64,000 nucleotides of DNA from Corythucha ciliata (Eukaryota > Arthropoda > Insecta > Hemiptera > Tingidae), in NCBI GenBank assembly GCA_038030265.1, contig CM075937.1:28438198-28502197 (forward strand), given 5' to 3'. Position numbers and translations under genes: made by a program. This document shows, piece by piece, positions 1 through 10,822 of this stretch (positions are counted from its first letter, which is position 1; the number at the start of each line of letters is the position of its first letter). The notes under the pieces were generated by a model. The model did not search any database. It was not told where the DNA came from and was given only the letters and a program-made list of their open reading frames with translations.

Positions 1-949
1 AACACCAGTGCACCAGTTGAAAAATGTGAACGTTCCCCCTTCAAAGTAGAAATGGAGAAAAATCTGCTAAAATAAGAAAAAACGCTAATTCATGGCTAAA
101 ATAATGGAAAATTGCTAATTACAAGGGGCTGCTGAAAGACTCACCCGGGGGCGCCAAACGTCTAAGGCCAACACTGCCAGCATCCGTTACACGGCAACAA
201 AGACCTTCATGTTTTTTTTTACTTCGTACAAAACCTCACTACTATAAATGTCTTCGGTTACGTCTTCGGCAATCGCCACGAGGTCTCTCAAGTTGGCATT
301 TTTCGAATTCCTTGCCAAAAGCGATAGCAATTCTAATTTGATTTGCCTCTCTCTGAAATAATGCAAAAATTTGATTACGGTTCCCGGTCTTTTCGTAATA
401 CTATTCGTGAATAGGGGGAAACGGTCGTTTTCAGCCATCCTCTGATTTTTCACTCTCTTATATGGGGACCGACCACTTTAGCGACCCATACCACTCGACT
501 TAGCATACGTTCAGGGAGCACAGGTCAAAATTTGAGCCAAATATACTTGTAGACCTAACTTGCTAGGGGTGGGCTGGAGCCCTCCCTTAAATGGCTGGGT
601 AGGCGGAAACTCGGCCTATGTACAAGTGTATCTAGATGTCATTATTGTATGGAATTTTGTAATTGATCGTCATGTTTGCTTGCTGTAGACTTTCTTTATA
701 CCATAGTTTATTAAGTTAGCATCCGTTTTTGCTATGCTTAGAGCTGTTTTTGAGAATATTGAGAGAATATTGAGTTAGCAACTCAATTTGTTCTCCGTAG
801 ATCTAACTTTCTGAAAAGGGACGAAAAGGGTGCTAAATTCACGCCCGTTATGCATGTCTTCGGTTTCACCTTTCACGTAAATTGTACCCAAGATAATAAA
901 CTATGATGAAAAAAAGAGTTTTTCGCACGACTATTACGGAAACACACCA
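1..949. other. Unannotated left flank
   Basis: I see no recognisable gene. An 88-codon minus-strand frame (187-453) has a plausible helical composition (FLHYFRERQIKLELLSLLAR) and an AG acceptor-like site just before its methionine region, so it could be an exon, but I recognise no family and it may be chance. The rest is AT-rich non-coding sequence. Confidence 0.3.
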
Positions 950-1088
950 GGGGGCCTATTCTCTAACTCCGAAGCAATAGCTTTTTGGAAGTCATATGTT
1001 TATTTCGTTCATTTTCTTCGAACAAATGAATGAAATAGACGATTGGCTGGCGAAAAAAATATTACTTCTTGTTAGAGAATAGGCCCCC
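950..1088. mobile_element. Short palindromic MITE (139 bp)
   Basis: Both ends carry an 18-bp perfect inverted repeat, GGGGGCCTATTCTCTAAC at the left and its complement at the right, around about 100 bp with no coding capacity. The terminal motif resembles that of the element at 26887-27064 (GGGCCTGTTCTGTAACTC), so both may belong to one family. A target duplication is not clear (possibly CA/AG). Confidence 0.7.
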
Positions 1089-1408
1089 AGTATCGCACAG
1101 GAAATAGCCACAGAAAGTGACTGTTTTCGTAAAACTATTACGATATGAATCTATATCGTGCACCTATGACGATATGAAAACAGCTGATTACTCCAATTTT
1201 TTGCGCCGTAATTAACCATTTGAAATTCCTGTAAGAGTTTCAGGTTATTCTTAGATAACCTTAGGCAGCCTTCCGAGCTGCTCTTAAAGAAAGGTTACGG
1301 TGTTGTTTTTTTTCTCCGTTGTCAAAGTGCCGGCCGGACTATTTACGACGATAACTAAAAGTGAGAAGTGACTGAAAGTAAAAAATTGAAGAAAAAAAAA
1401 AAAAAAAA

Positions 1409-2696
1409 ATGTTCTCAAGCAGTGATTCGGAAGATTTCGAGAGGAGCAGTTTTAATACTCCGCCAAGGATTGCGAAGATCGCCAAAGCTACCTCACAGAA
1501 CCTTTTGCCGGCGAAATCTGAAGAAAGATACCAACGCGCTTTCGACAAGTTTAACGAGTGGAGGATAAAAGAAAATGCTCAATCGTTCTCTGAAAGGGTC
1601 CTCATGGCGTATTTCAGTGAACTTTCTGAAAGTACGGCACCTAATACGTTGTGGACGTGCTACTCGATGATAAAAAGTTGCCTTCAAATTCGCGAGAATG
1701 TTGACATCACGAAGTATAAACAACTCATTGCATTTTTGAGAAGAAAGTCAAACGGATACCAACCGAAGAAATCTAAATCGTTGTCAAGCGATGAAATTGA
1801 GGATTTTATTACGAATGCTCCAGACGACGTTCACTTGTTGACAAAAGTAAGTCTTTGACTCGTTTGAACTTTGTGCATTAGGTTATATTAATCGTTGGAA
1901 TCAGTGGGGCTTGTCGGAAACAAGAAATAGCCCAGCTTACGGTGAAGGACGTAGAAGATTTTGGTTCGGCTCTTCTCATAAAACTCACAAAGACGAAAAA
2001 CAACACCTCGCGGTCTTTCACCTTGACAGGACAGTTTTATGAACTATTTAAATAGTACACCGATCTTCGGCCTGCTAACTGCAACACTGAGCGTTTATTT
2101 TTGAATTACCGAAACCGGAAGTGCACTGTGCAGCCTGTGGGGGTAAATAAAATTGGAAGTGTACCATTCATGGTGGCTTCTTTTCTGAAACTCAAAGAAC
2201 CCCGGTTGTACACTGGGCACTGCCTCCGGAGATCGTCGGCAACAATTTTGGTTGACTCCGGAGCAAATATAACAACCCTCAAAAGACACGGAGGATGGAG
2301 ATCGTCAACTGTAGCAGAAAGTTACATCGATGAGTCACTCAGAAACAAGGTTGAAGTTGGAAACGCGATTATGACATCAGTGATAGGGAGTGAGAAGGCC
2401 TCCGACGAAGAAGCCAAAAACTTCCCGTTAATAAAGTATGTACTTAATTTAATGCCTCTTTGTTCTTTGTGCTGTTGTGATGAGTTGTTTTCTACTTTTT
2501 CAGCTCATCTCACCAGAACCAGGCTCTATTAAAAGAAACGAAGCCATGCGACGAAATACAACAGAAACAGGGATTCATATCAACAACACGCATGCGTTCA
2601 GAGCAAGGGGTACTAAACTTTATCCATTGCTCAAACAATAATATTACAATTAATTACATTTGTAATCAGAGGACAACTCAGACTCAGACCGAATGA
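1409..2696 (+). pseudogene. Crypton-like tyrosine recombinase, three exons, one nonsense codon
   Basis: Exon 1 (1409-1846) encodes a 146-aa N-terminal SAM-like/core-binding region. Exon 2 (1882-2435) carries the catalytic set of tyrosine recombinases: Arg in GACRKQEIAQL (codon 1915), H-x-x-R in GHCLRRSSA (2218 and 2227), HGGW (2287) and the Tyr in AESYIDES (2323). Exon 3 (2504-2696) gives a short Asn-rich tail. Splice phases agree at both introns (GT at 1847 and 2436, AG at 1881 and 2503). A single in-frame TAG at 2053-2055 interrupts exon 2 between box I and the C-terminal half. Without it the product is about 394 aa. Intron 1 is only 35 nt, unusually short. The family mobilises circular DNA by strand exchange and lacks terminal inverted repeats; none are seen here. 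A diverged relative lies at 52511-52990. An alternative is a domesticated integrase-like gene; the stop codon argues for a relic. Confidence 0.75.
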
Positions 2697-2699
2697 ATG

Positions 2700-3024
2700 A
2701 AAAAAAAAAAACTAATATTTTTCATAATTTTGTCATGTCCATTAAAGTTTAGTTATTCGTTGAAGTTTTGTTTCGTCGTGTGAAAAATATCGTTCATGAC
2801 TCGTCGGAAAGTATAACTATCATGTGCTCGAGTAATAGCCTCACTCGACTACGTCTCGTTCGGCTAACAACTCTCGCACGATATTTCACGCTTTCCGCAC
2901 TTGTTATGAAATGTACTATTCCAGTTCATCCTTTCAGTCAGTCTTTATCTCAAAATGAAAAAAGGTTGTGTGTAAGCTATTTTTCGGTAGTGTTGTAGCA
3001 ATAGGTGCTCTACAAAATTTTCAG
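2700..3024. other. Non-coding gap
   Basis: This stretch follows the recombinase stop codon and starts with a poly-A tract (2699-2711). It holds only short frames with no recognisable product, and ends in an AG acceptor-like site (3021-3024) before the next exons. Confidence 0.4.
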
Positions 3025-3703
3025 TCACATCAGCATGACCAAAGCACCCGCATCCTATCCCCTCACAAAACATCACTGTACCTTTTCCACAATGAAAACC
3101 AAGTTCTCCCTCTAACACCATACTCGAGCTACTACAATGTAAAAAGAATTAAAGATGTCAAACCCACACCATTGCCAGTCTCCACGAGGAAAGCACATCT
3201 TATAATATTTCTTGATAATGTCGCCGAGGAGAACCCGTGGAGGAAAATAAAGCGCCGTATAGTAAGTATTGAATTAACTGAATCGTGCTAGACAAACAAA
3301 AACTAATTCCAGCTTTCATGTCGATTAGATTCCAGAAGAAACTGATTATTGATGGGTTAGACTTACTCTCACCCAACGACATAAATGATGTCGCAAAGTT
3401 GGTTACAGAAGTATGTAACATGCCCTCGAACTTCTTCGCTTGATTCGTACTAAATTGGTTTTTACGATTGCAGAGAAAAAGTGCAATGAGGATCATGGAC
3501 AACCAGCGGCCCTCAAACACCACACCAATGGCTCCAGTCCAACCACTGTTGCCGCCACCAATGTGGCCCCCAATGCCCCATCAGCAAGAAGTTTTCTATA
3601 TTCCACAGCCTCAGCCACCCCCCCCCCCAACCCGGTACAGCACCCTCTTTTCTTCAGGCGTCAAGCACCTGATCAGCCGCATCAACATTTCAATCAAAAT
3701 TAA
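3025..3703 (+). pseudogene. C-terminal exons of an unknown proline-rich protein
   Basis: Three blocks fit one reading frame with phase-0 introns: 3025-3261 (donor GTAAGT at 3262), 3336-3410 (acceptor AG at 3334-3335, donor GTATGT at 3411) and 3474-3703 (acceptor CAG at 3471-3473). The middle exon encodes KKLIIDGLDLLSPNDINDVA, helical in character. The last exon is rich in Pro and Gln (MAPVQPLLPPPMWPPMPHQQ). A run of 11 C at 3618-3628 shifts the frame: before it the proline-rich frame is open, after it the frame ending NQN-stop at 3703 looks like the natural C terminus. I do not recognise the family. A tail of a MADF/BESS-type transposon partner is possible but not shown. Upstream exons were not found. 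Confidence 0.35.
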
Positions 3704-5062
3704 GGAAATTGAGACAATTGTTCTGTATTATTTTATATTTACTTCGTTCTAATAATAATTTGCCATGGCGAAAATTTGGATTTTCTAGTTGTGTTTTTCA
3801 TGTTTTCCACAGGAGAGTGAAGGGGTGCTCCTGGAATCGCTTAGAAACCTTCAAAAAATGTAATAAATCGCTATAACTTGCCCCCTATTTATCCTAGAGG
3901 GTTGACATTTTCACGTCACCCAGGAGGGCAAATATAATTAACCCCGATTTTTTAAACAAATTGATTAAAAAGTCCTATGTGTGAAAAAAATGTCTTGACA
4001 AGGTGTTTTTTAGGGGTTGCGAAATCTTAGCTGTGTTACAAATGGCCGAACGGGGGTAGGTGGGTGAAGTATCATTTTACTTCCATGCCCACGTAGGAGG
4101 GAATGGAAGTATGGCGTTCGAGAACAAAATGGAGTCCGAATGACTTCATAATTATACAACTTCAGAAAGATTGAAAAAAGTGGGTTTCGGCATGCCGCGT
4201 CGTTCTAACTGTCGGTTTGACGCGTTTTGTATAAATAACTTTAAATCACAGAATTTGACGAATTTTGTATAAATAACTTTAAATCACCCCTTATTCATCT
4301 TGAAGGATTGAAATTAAAAAAAAACAGGAAGGAGAGGATTTGATTCACACTAATTTTTGAGAAAGTGTTAACACATTCCCGAGGGGATGTAAAAAATCAG
4401 CAGGGACGGATGTAGGCTTCAATGTTCAGGGGGGCTTAGCCCTGAGCTCAAGATCCCCCCCCCCCCCAAATATAATTATAGATTTTGTGTATTTTGGCTC
4501 TGTTGCTATCGCAGAAACAATTTCAAAGGTTTTCCTCTGTCAAAAAACCAATGTCACAGGATTGGCTCCCTAAAAAGCCTATTGTGGTTTTGAACAATTT
4601 ATCTTTTAAAACGTTTGGATTTCTCAGCATAATTACCAAATTTCTCGCTGCTTACCAATTCTAAAGGTAGTTTAATTTGTGGTTAACTCCATGAGAAAAC
4701 AAAATTTCACGGCGCTGGTTCACCTAAAAAGCAAAATCGTGAGTTTCACTGCACCAAAAGCAAATTTTGGCATGCTTGAGCCATTGAGAAATCCATTTTG
4801 TGTGGCATGGCCCATAGTCATAAACAATATCTCACTGCTCTGGCTCATTGAAAACCCTAATTTCGCTGTACCAGTTGCCTCAATCCCAAATATCGTGGAT
4901 CTATGTTTCAATTTCCAGCAAATTGTTTTTCCGTTCAGTTTTGGCGGGCTGGGTCAAGGGAGGTGGTGCTCCCATAGCCTTGGAAGGGATGATGCTCCAG
5001 CCTAGTCTAACAATTATCCGACGGTCCTATACTCCCGGAGGGCAAAAACAGTGGGCCAATAC
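3704..5062. other. Non-coding stretch with repeats
   Basis: No gene recognised. It contains a short direct duplication near 4219-4289 (TTTTGTATAAATAACTTTAA twice), a C-tract (4457-4467), and at about 4480-4925 degenerate 40-45 bp units with recurring words such as CAAAATTTC and TTGAGCCA, similar in style to 47760-48220 and 49861-50420. The 8-bp target duplication of the following hAT element occupies 5055-5062. Confidence 0.4.
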
Positions 5063-5810
5063 CAGGGCTGCCAGGTCCCCTGAAGAGGTTGTCCCCAATT
5101 TTTTCCCCACTGAACCACTAATTTCCCCACTCAGCTCCCCCCCCCCCAAATCCTCTCGCCAATCCATGCCAGTCAAGGCTCAAAAGTCAAAACTCGAAAA
5201 AACAAACAAACCAATTTATTTTACGAACAAAAAAGGCAACAGGGACATAAATTCCAAGCTATAAAACGTTTCACAATTTTTAGGTCGGTTGTGTTCCTAA
5301 ATTCATCGATGGATTAGGTTACCATACTAACGCATGATAAATAAGAGGGAAGGCACGGTGGACATTTTCACTCACCTGCTGAATTTAGGAACTCTCCCGT
5401 CATTTAAATAACGCCAGCTAGCATATGTTTGCTCTCGAATAATAAACGAATGTATGATTATGAGCAATTTAGAGGCAAGAAAAGGACCGTACAAGCGACC
5501 GAGAAGGCAGCGAATGTTGTGTTGTGGAAAAAGTTCGATTTGGTGGGATTTCAAATATGCCAATTTTTTAATTAAAAAATATATTTCCGAAGGGTTCCAA
5601 TATTTTATTTATTTACATGGAAGGATTGATACGTCCAGCATCCTCTCTTTTTTCTAAAAAAAAATATTTGTTTTGAAAATGTGAAACTGCCTCATTACTC
5701 TATATAGAATACTTATATAAAATCCCCACTTCAACGACGGATTCCCCATTTCCCCAAAGGTGTTCCAAAATCCCCACATTGGGGAAAAATCCCCACACCT
5801 GGCAGCCCTG
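5063..5810. mobile_element. Non-autonomous hAT element (748 bp)
   Basis: The ends are inverted repeats, CAGGGCTGCCAGG (5063-5075) and CCTGGCAGCCCTG (5798-5810), flanked on both sides by the perfect 8-bp direct repeat GCCAATAC (5055-5062 and 5811-5818). CAGGG-type termini with 8-bp target duplications are the signature of the hAT superfamily. There is no transposase. CCCC-rich subterminal words (TCCCCAC, TTCCCCA) recur near both ends. The interior 5405-5700 is similar to the MITE at 26498-26830 and, inverted, to 24808-25015, so the element carries part of another repeat family. Confidence 0.88.
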
Positions 5811-5818
5811 GCCAATAC

Positions 5819-7618
5819 GTCCTGTACCAACTCACACAGCCGTTTTTAATGTCATTCAACACCCTACCTCCACCGCTTTGAGTCCCTACTGCGGGATGTA
5901 GCACATATTCTGCTCAGATTCAATCAACTTTTATTTTCCGCACGCTCCACGTGAGGCTCGTATATGTTCAAAAATCAGGTTAATTTTGAAACATTTGTTT
6001 TTAGAAAATGAACTGGATTATTGAATATTTTAATTGGATCTCTCATGCTCGCGGTGGAAACATGTTTTAGATGAGTTCGTCTTTTAGAAGTTTACTTAGT
6101 GGATTTTAATAAGTATATGTATGCATAAGATAGCTGGCTATCCTGACCTCAACCACTCATGTTCACCTTTCTTAATAGCCTTCATAACTGCTTATTCTGT
6201 TTTTTTAGAATGTCCAAAAGAGCGCCTAGGATTATAGGTCTTGCTTTGGGCAAAAACCACGAGCAGGCAAGGTAACGTAGTAATGACACTTTTGTACTTT
6301 AGGACCTACACCTAAAATGAAGTTATGCCCACAAGTGCAAGAGTGAATTAATTTTGTTGCTTTTCAAATCCTTCATTTACTTTAGTATTATATTAAGGGG
6401 GTCGCAATCGCGGGTTTTCTGTATTTTTGTGTACTTTTAAGACAAAACAACCAGGGACCGCTTGAACCGTTCACCGGGTTTCACCCCCTCATCTATCATA
6501 CAGCATTCTATGATTCTACAGTTCTTCTTTACTGATCAGAGCATTGACCTATATCAATATTATCTTCACATCAAGATAGGTGCCAACAACGAGCATGCAA
6601 AAATTCGTATTTGAATTTAATAGTGAGACTTGAGGTGGGGTAGAAAATCACCTCTCTCGGTTTTGGTCGAATTATGAATTATTACTTCTATTTTATTGTT
6701 TGTTATTTCTCCCACTAACTTTTTTCATACAACTCCCCCCCCCCTTTTTTTTTCTCTTCCAATGCTGTGGAGCCGATGAGGTTGTGAAAACTCTAAAGAA
6801 ATAAATGGGATACGGATGACTACAATAATTTATTGGAGCACAAAAAAACCGCCTGCACCACCGTAACTATGGCCCCGTTGTAAAACTCGAAAAATGATGA
6901 GCACTCGATGAGGTTTTGTTTTTAATCAAGGTCTATATATAAGAAGGTCTGATCATTTTAGATGAGGTGCGGGGGGATACTGTGGGCAGATTACTTCAAT
7001 TTATATTTTACACCTCTGCTCCACTATACTTCATAACTCTAATATAATTGCTTGGTCGTGTTGCTTGCTAACTTGGCATGCATCAATACATATAATTCAT
7101 AAAAATCATTTCCAACCGAAATTAGAACATGTACCTCGATAAGTAAAACGATACGAACGCACTACAAATTTTCATTCATACTCTTTTACTAGTGGAATGT
7201 GATCAGGTCATAATATAATTTTTGCGAGTGCAAATGTGTGTGTTACGAGATATTTTATGGATATCTTTGCGCTCGTATACTAATTCTTACTATGCATCAT
7301 TCCCCTCACTCACTCATCCTTTGTCGGATTATCAGTTGAATTGGGTTCAAAACGTTTATCGCTTAGATACGTATTTGTCATAAGACCACAAGCACGCGGA
7401 TTTGATGGAATTAGCGTTTTCGATGGAATAGGTGGAATTTGACTAAGCCTACGAAGTATATCCATGGCAGAAAATAGCAAAACTACGGAGCGTGCGGAAT
7501 GATTCTTGCAATTTATGAATAACGAAATCAATTTACCACTCTCGACTGTCTTTTAACGTGCGTAATTTAAGCTCACTCCATACAAGTATCAGATAAAAGA
7601 AGTATGAAGACCATCCTG
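5819..7618. other. Non-coding stretch
   Basis: AT-rich DNA downstream (on the minus strand) of the P-type transposase. I find no gene. A 73-codon minus frame at 7310-7531 has no recognisable domain. I searched this stretch for an inverted repeat matching the far side of the P-type gene and did not find one. Confidence 0.4.
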
Positions 7619-8202
7619 TCAAGTTAAAATTTTTTTCATTTTATTTTGAATTTGTCTAGGATATTCGGGTTTCCTCTTCCTGCTGTTTGCGTAATTTTGT
7701 TGAGCTCTTTTCATATTTAAAAACTTAATTCTTATAAAAATTCTTTGTTTGAAAAAAGACCGAATAATTTCCCTGTCCCGTTCAACAATTTTATCCCCAA
7801 TTACAATATTTGTTAATTTTGACGTGACACGCTTAGATTTTGAAATAGAATTGTTTGCATTGTAATTTAAGAAAACGGTATTCATTTTTTTGACGTCGAG
7901 GAGCCATTTTTCCGATGGCTCAGTAAGTCCACCATAAGACAGAAACCTCAACCAGGTCGGGGCCATACTGTAGCAATGGCTACTTTCGTCGTTCCTCGCA
8001 TAACTCCCTAATTCCGGGTACTTCTTTTTAAATTTCTTAGCGATCCAGCCAGCTAAATAGCTGACGCCATCTTCCTCTGTCACTGTAGTTCCGACACCAT
8101 CCGTGGCCGAAGAAGACGGCAAAGAAACGCTTTCCATTTCCAAATCCGGCAAGTATTCTTCCTCCGAGTCTTTTGGGGCTTCAATTTCTTCTGGTTCAAT
8201 CT
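7619..8202 (-). CDS. P-type transposase, C-terminal exon
   Basis: After an acceptor (TTTCTGCAG, about 8203-8211) this exon opens with an acidic linker (IEPEEIEAPKDSEEEY) and continues to a stop at 7619. It encodes the P-element transposase C-terminal domain, with the recognisable block DGVSYLAGWIAKKFKKKYPE followed by SHCYSMAPTWLRFLSYGGL and a Lys-rich tail. In P-family proteins this region closes the RNase-H-like/GTP-binding body. No internal stop is seen. It is joined to the exon at 8374-10073; a phase-0 donor near 8430-8450 (for example TCC|GTAATG) would keep frame, but I could not fix which donor is used. Confidence 0.75.
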
Positions 8203-8373
8203 GCAGAAAGTTTGTACAATACTATTTGTTCAATAAGACCTTGGATTTTGCCGATTTGAGCCCACACATATCTTAGATACCGGTACGACATAAGATGCAT
8301 TGGTGTAGTTAGCAAATAGTACATAAGGGAAAGAAAGGGTCGTATTATTTCTGTGCAATATTGAACTAACTAC

Positions 8374-10073
8374 TTAGTATCGGTATTGGGAGTACGTGTA
8401 GGCTCTTTCGGCGTCACTAACCACAGCTTTACTCATTACGGAGGATGTAATGAATTCATCCCCTTCCTCGTTTGCTATTGGAGGCATTGAGTTTGTCTTA
8501 TCTTGTATCACTCCTGGATTTTTCCCCAGAAGGATCATTCGAATTCTGTATAAAGCGTTTAGCGGCGTAGGGTGATCATTTAATCCTCCTCGAGTACGAA
8601 TTTGGGAGAAAAAGTTTTCCAATGAGACCTGATTCAACCTGTGTGTCATTAAAAACTTCAACTCCGGATGATCCCGTTTCAAGCTGTCATAGAGGCCTAT
8701 TAGCGATCGAGACGAGATAATTATCGCCTTTTGGAATATTTGGAGTGATGTTTTGTTCATGCATCGCATCGTCTCCATTATCTCTATAACGTCACGAAGG
8801 CACGTCAACTGATCGGCAATATGAATACCGAAAGCTCTTTTCGTTGCTATGCTTGCTGTAGGAGAATATGAGTTCATAATATCGAACCACTGGTTCATTT
8901 TCAAAATGAATTCCGCCGTGGCCGTTTTTTCGCTCTTGTCGCACTCCAAACTGTAAAATAACAAACTTTTTCCTACGGTATTTGAAATTAGCTCGGTTGC
9001 CAGCCTAACATTCTGTCGTTTTGTTTTTTCACAGTTCAAATGTGACTCTGTCAGCTTGAAACATGGTGAAATTTCTTGCGCAGTGGTTTCTTGTAGCTTA
9101 ATCAAAGGCACCTTTGTCACAAGCGAGCCATCTTTCAATTTGAAGCCAGTATCCAACAGCCAATTTCTGGTCAACTTCTGAAGGTGGGGAGGATCCCCAA
9201 AGACGTATATCAATTTTCCTGGGCTTGTTGGATGCTGGAAACTTGTTTGGGTGGTTGTTACTCCCAATTCCCTCCAAACACCTAAATTTGATCCCCCGCA
9301 GTCACTCACACATGCGCAAACGATGTAGTTTATTTTGTGTAATTCGCCGATGAGCTCGAACAGCAAATTTCTCGTCATTTTTTTGTCGAAATCTACATAA
9401 ATTGGTTGTTTCCATTTTCCAACCAAGCCCCTTACCATGACAACTTGCGTTTGGGAGTGTGGTCCCAAAACTTGGTCCTCTAGTCGATCATATTCGTAAA
9501 CAGAACAAACTTTCATCTCGTCGTACTGTATAATAGTGAGTCTCTCCATTTCACTGAGCTCCGAGCCTTTGATCTCCATGAACTTCAAAACTTCTTTTAA
9601 AACACCCGTTCTCATCGTAATTTTGGACGACCATCGTCGAAGGGAACATAGTGCCGGGAGCGGAAAGTGTAGGGTCTCCCTTATAAATTTGTAGGCTCTA
9701 ACACTGAAATATCTCAAAGCAAAAGCATTTGAAATGTCATCCGTTGACCAAACAACCTTCTTTTTCTTCCCAACGATTATTTCTAACTGTGGATTTGTAA
9801 ATATATGGCCAAAAGTCCCGTATATTTCTGTCTTGGTGTCATCTCTCATACTTGAAATTTGCCTCTTGAGCTTCAAAACTTCACACTGAAGACGATTTAT
9901 GGTTTCAAGGCTTTCCATTAGCTGTAGCTTCAAATATTCGTTTTCATATTGAAGGGAATGACAATGCGACATCAGGTCTTGATCGTCGGACTCTCTAGCT
10001 ACAACTTCCAGTTCTTCTTCTCTACCTTGATTATTTAATTCACCATTAGCATCTTCCTCTTCTTGAATAACTA
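8374..10073 (-). CDS. P-element/THAP9-type transposase, central exon
   Basis: This exon encodes about 566 aa. It starts with an acidic segment and a coiled coil (roughly the first 85 residues, likely dimerisation), then the P-type catalytic core. Candidate acidic residues of the RNase-H fold are Asp in IIQYDEMKV, Asp in VSDCGGSNLGVW and Glu in NQVSLENFFSQIRTRGG. FGDPPHLQKLTRNWLLD is a family-conserved block, followed by the C-terminal LNDHPTPLNALYRIRMILLG. The likely acceptor is CTAG|TA at 10074-10075, which is phase-compatible with the THAP exon (12766). P-type enzymes cut and paste DNA using GTP as cofactor. There are no frameshifts or stops through the core, so this gene could be recent. 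The frame stops at 8374, but splicing before that point to the C-terminal exon is expected. Intron 1 (10074-12765) carries an inserted Harbinger-like element. Confidence 0.85.
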
Positions 10074-10822
10074 CTAGGTGCTTCCGTGACACCTTCAAAA
10101 CGAAATAAAATGTTAGGAAACTGTACCTATAAGTAATAAGGAAGTGCCTAATTTAGTCATCCATAGTTTTTCTTATTCTCCGGTAACTCACAATGCTCTG
10201 ATTGGGGTGGAATTTGGCATACAAGTTATAATGTAGTTATAGTATACAAGTATGCGTGAAGATAATAGATAAATTTACTTTGTCCTATAACTTGAGCTCA
10301 TTCTGTCGAGGGAAACGGGAAAATTTAGTACAAGGCGTATTATCGCGCGCGTACATGGTGTGCCTATTCTTTCATACGTTCATACACGTGGATATGAATT
10401 GTGTGTCAAGTTTCAGCCCTATCTGAGCATCTTGAGGGCCCGGCAAGTGGAAAATCTATGTTTCAGTAAATTAAACTAAACGTCACTAGATTCGTGACGT
10501 ATCAATGACATCCCCGAAGCAAAACGGACCAGAAATTTATTCCCTCTTTTTCCCCTTAATTTATTTGTTAACTTTACTAGTAGCGTTGAACTTAGGTGTA
10601 AGAAGCAAAAAATTGAGCATACTTATGATGCGCGTTGTCCTACCTCCATCAATGTGGTACTTTCGTTTAAGATTTCCTCATAAGAAGACATTTCGGTTTT
10701 AATTCCTTCAGAGCACTCAGACGGAGTTATCTTAATCGACGGAATCGCTGGACACGATTGTACGTTACAATCAATAATTATTATAACATTTTGCATGTAA
10801 AATATAGTTATGCTTTGTCTTA

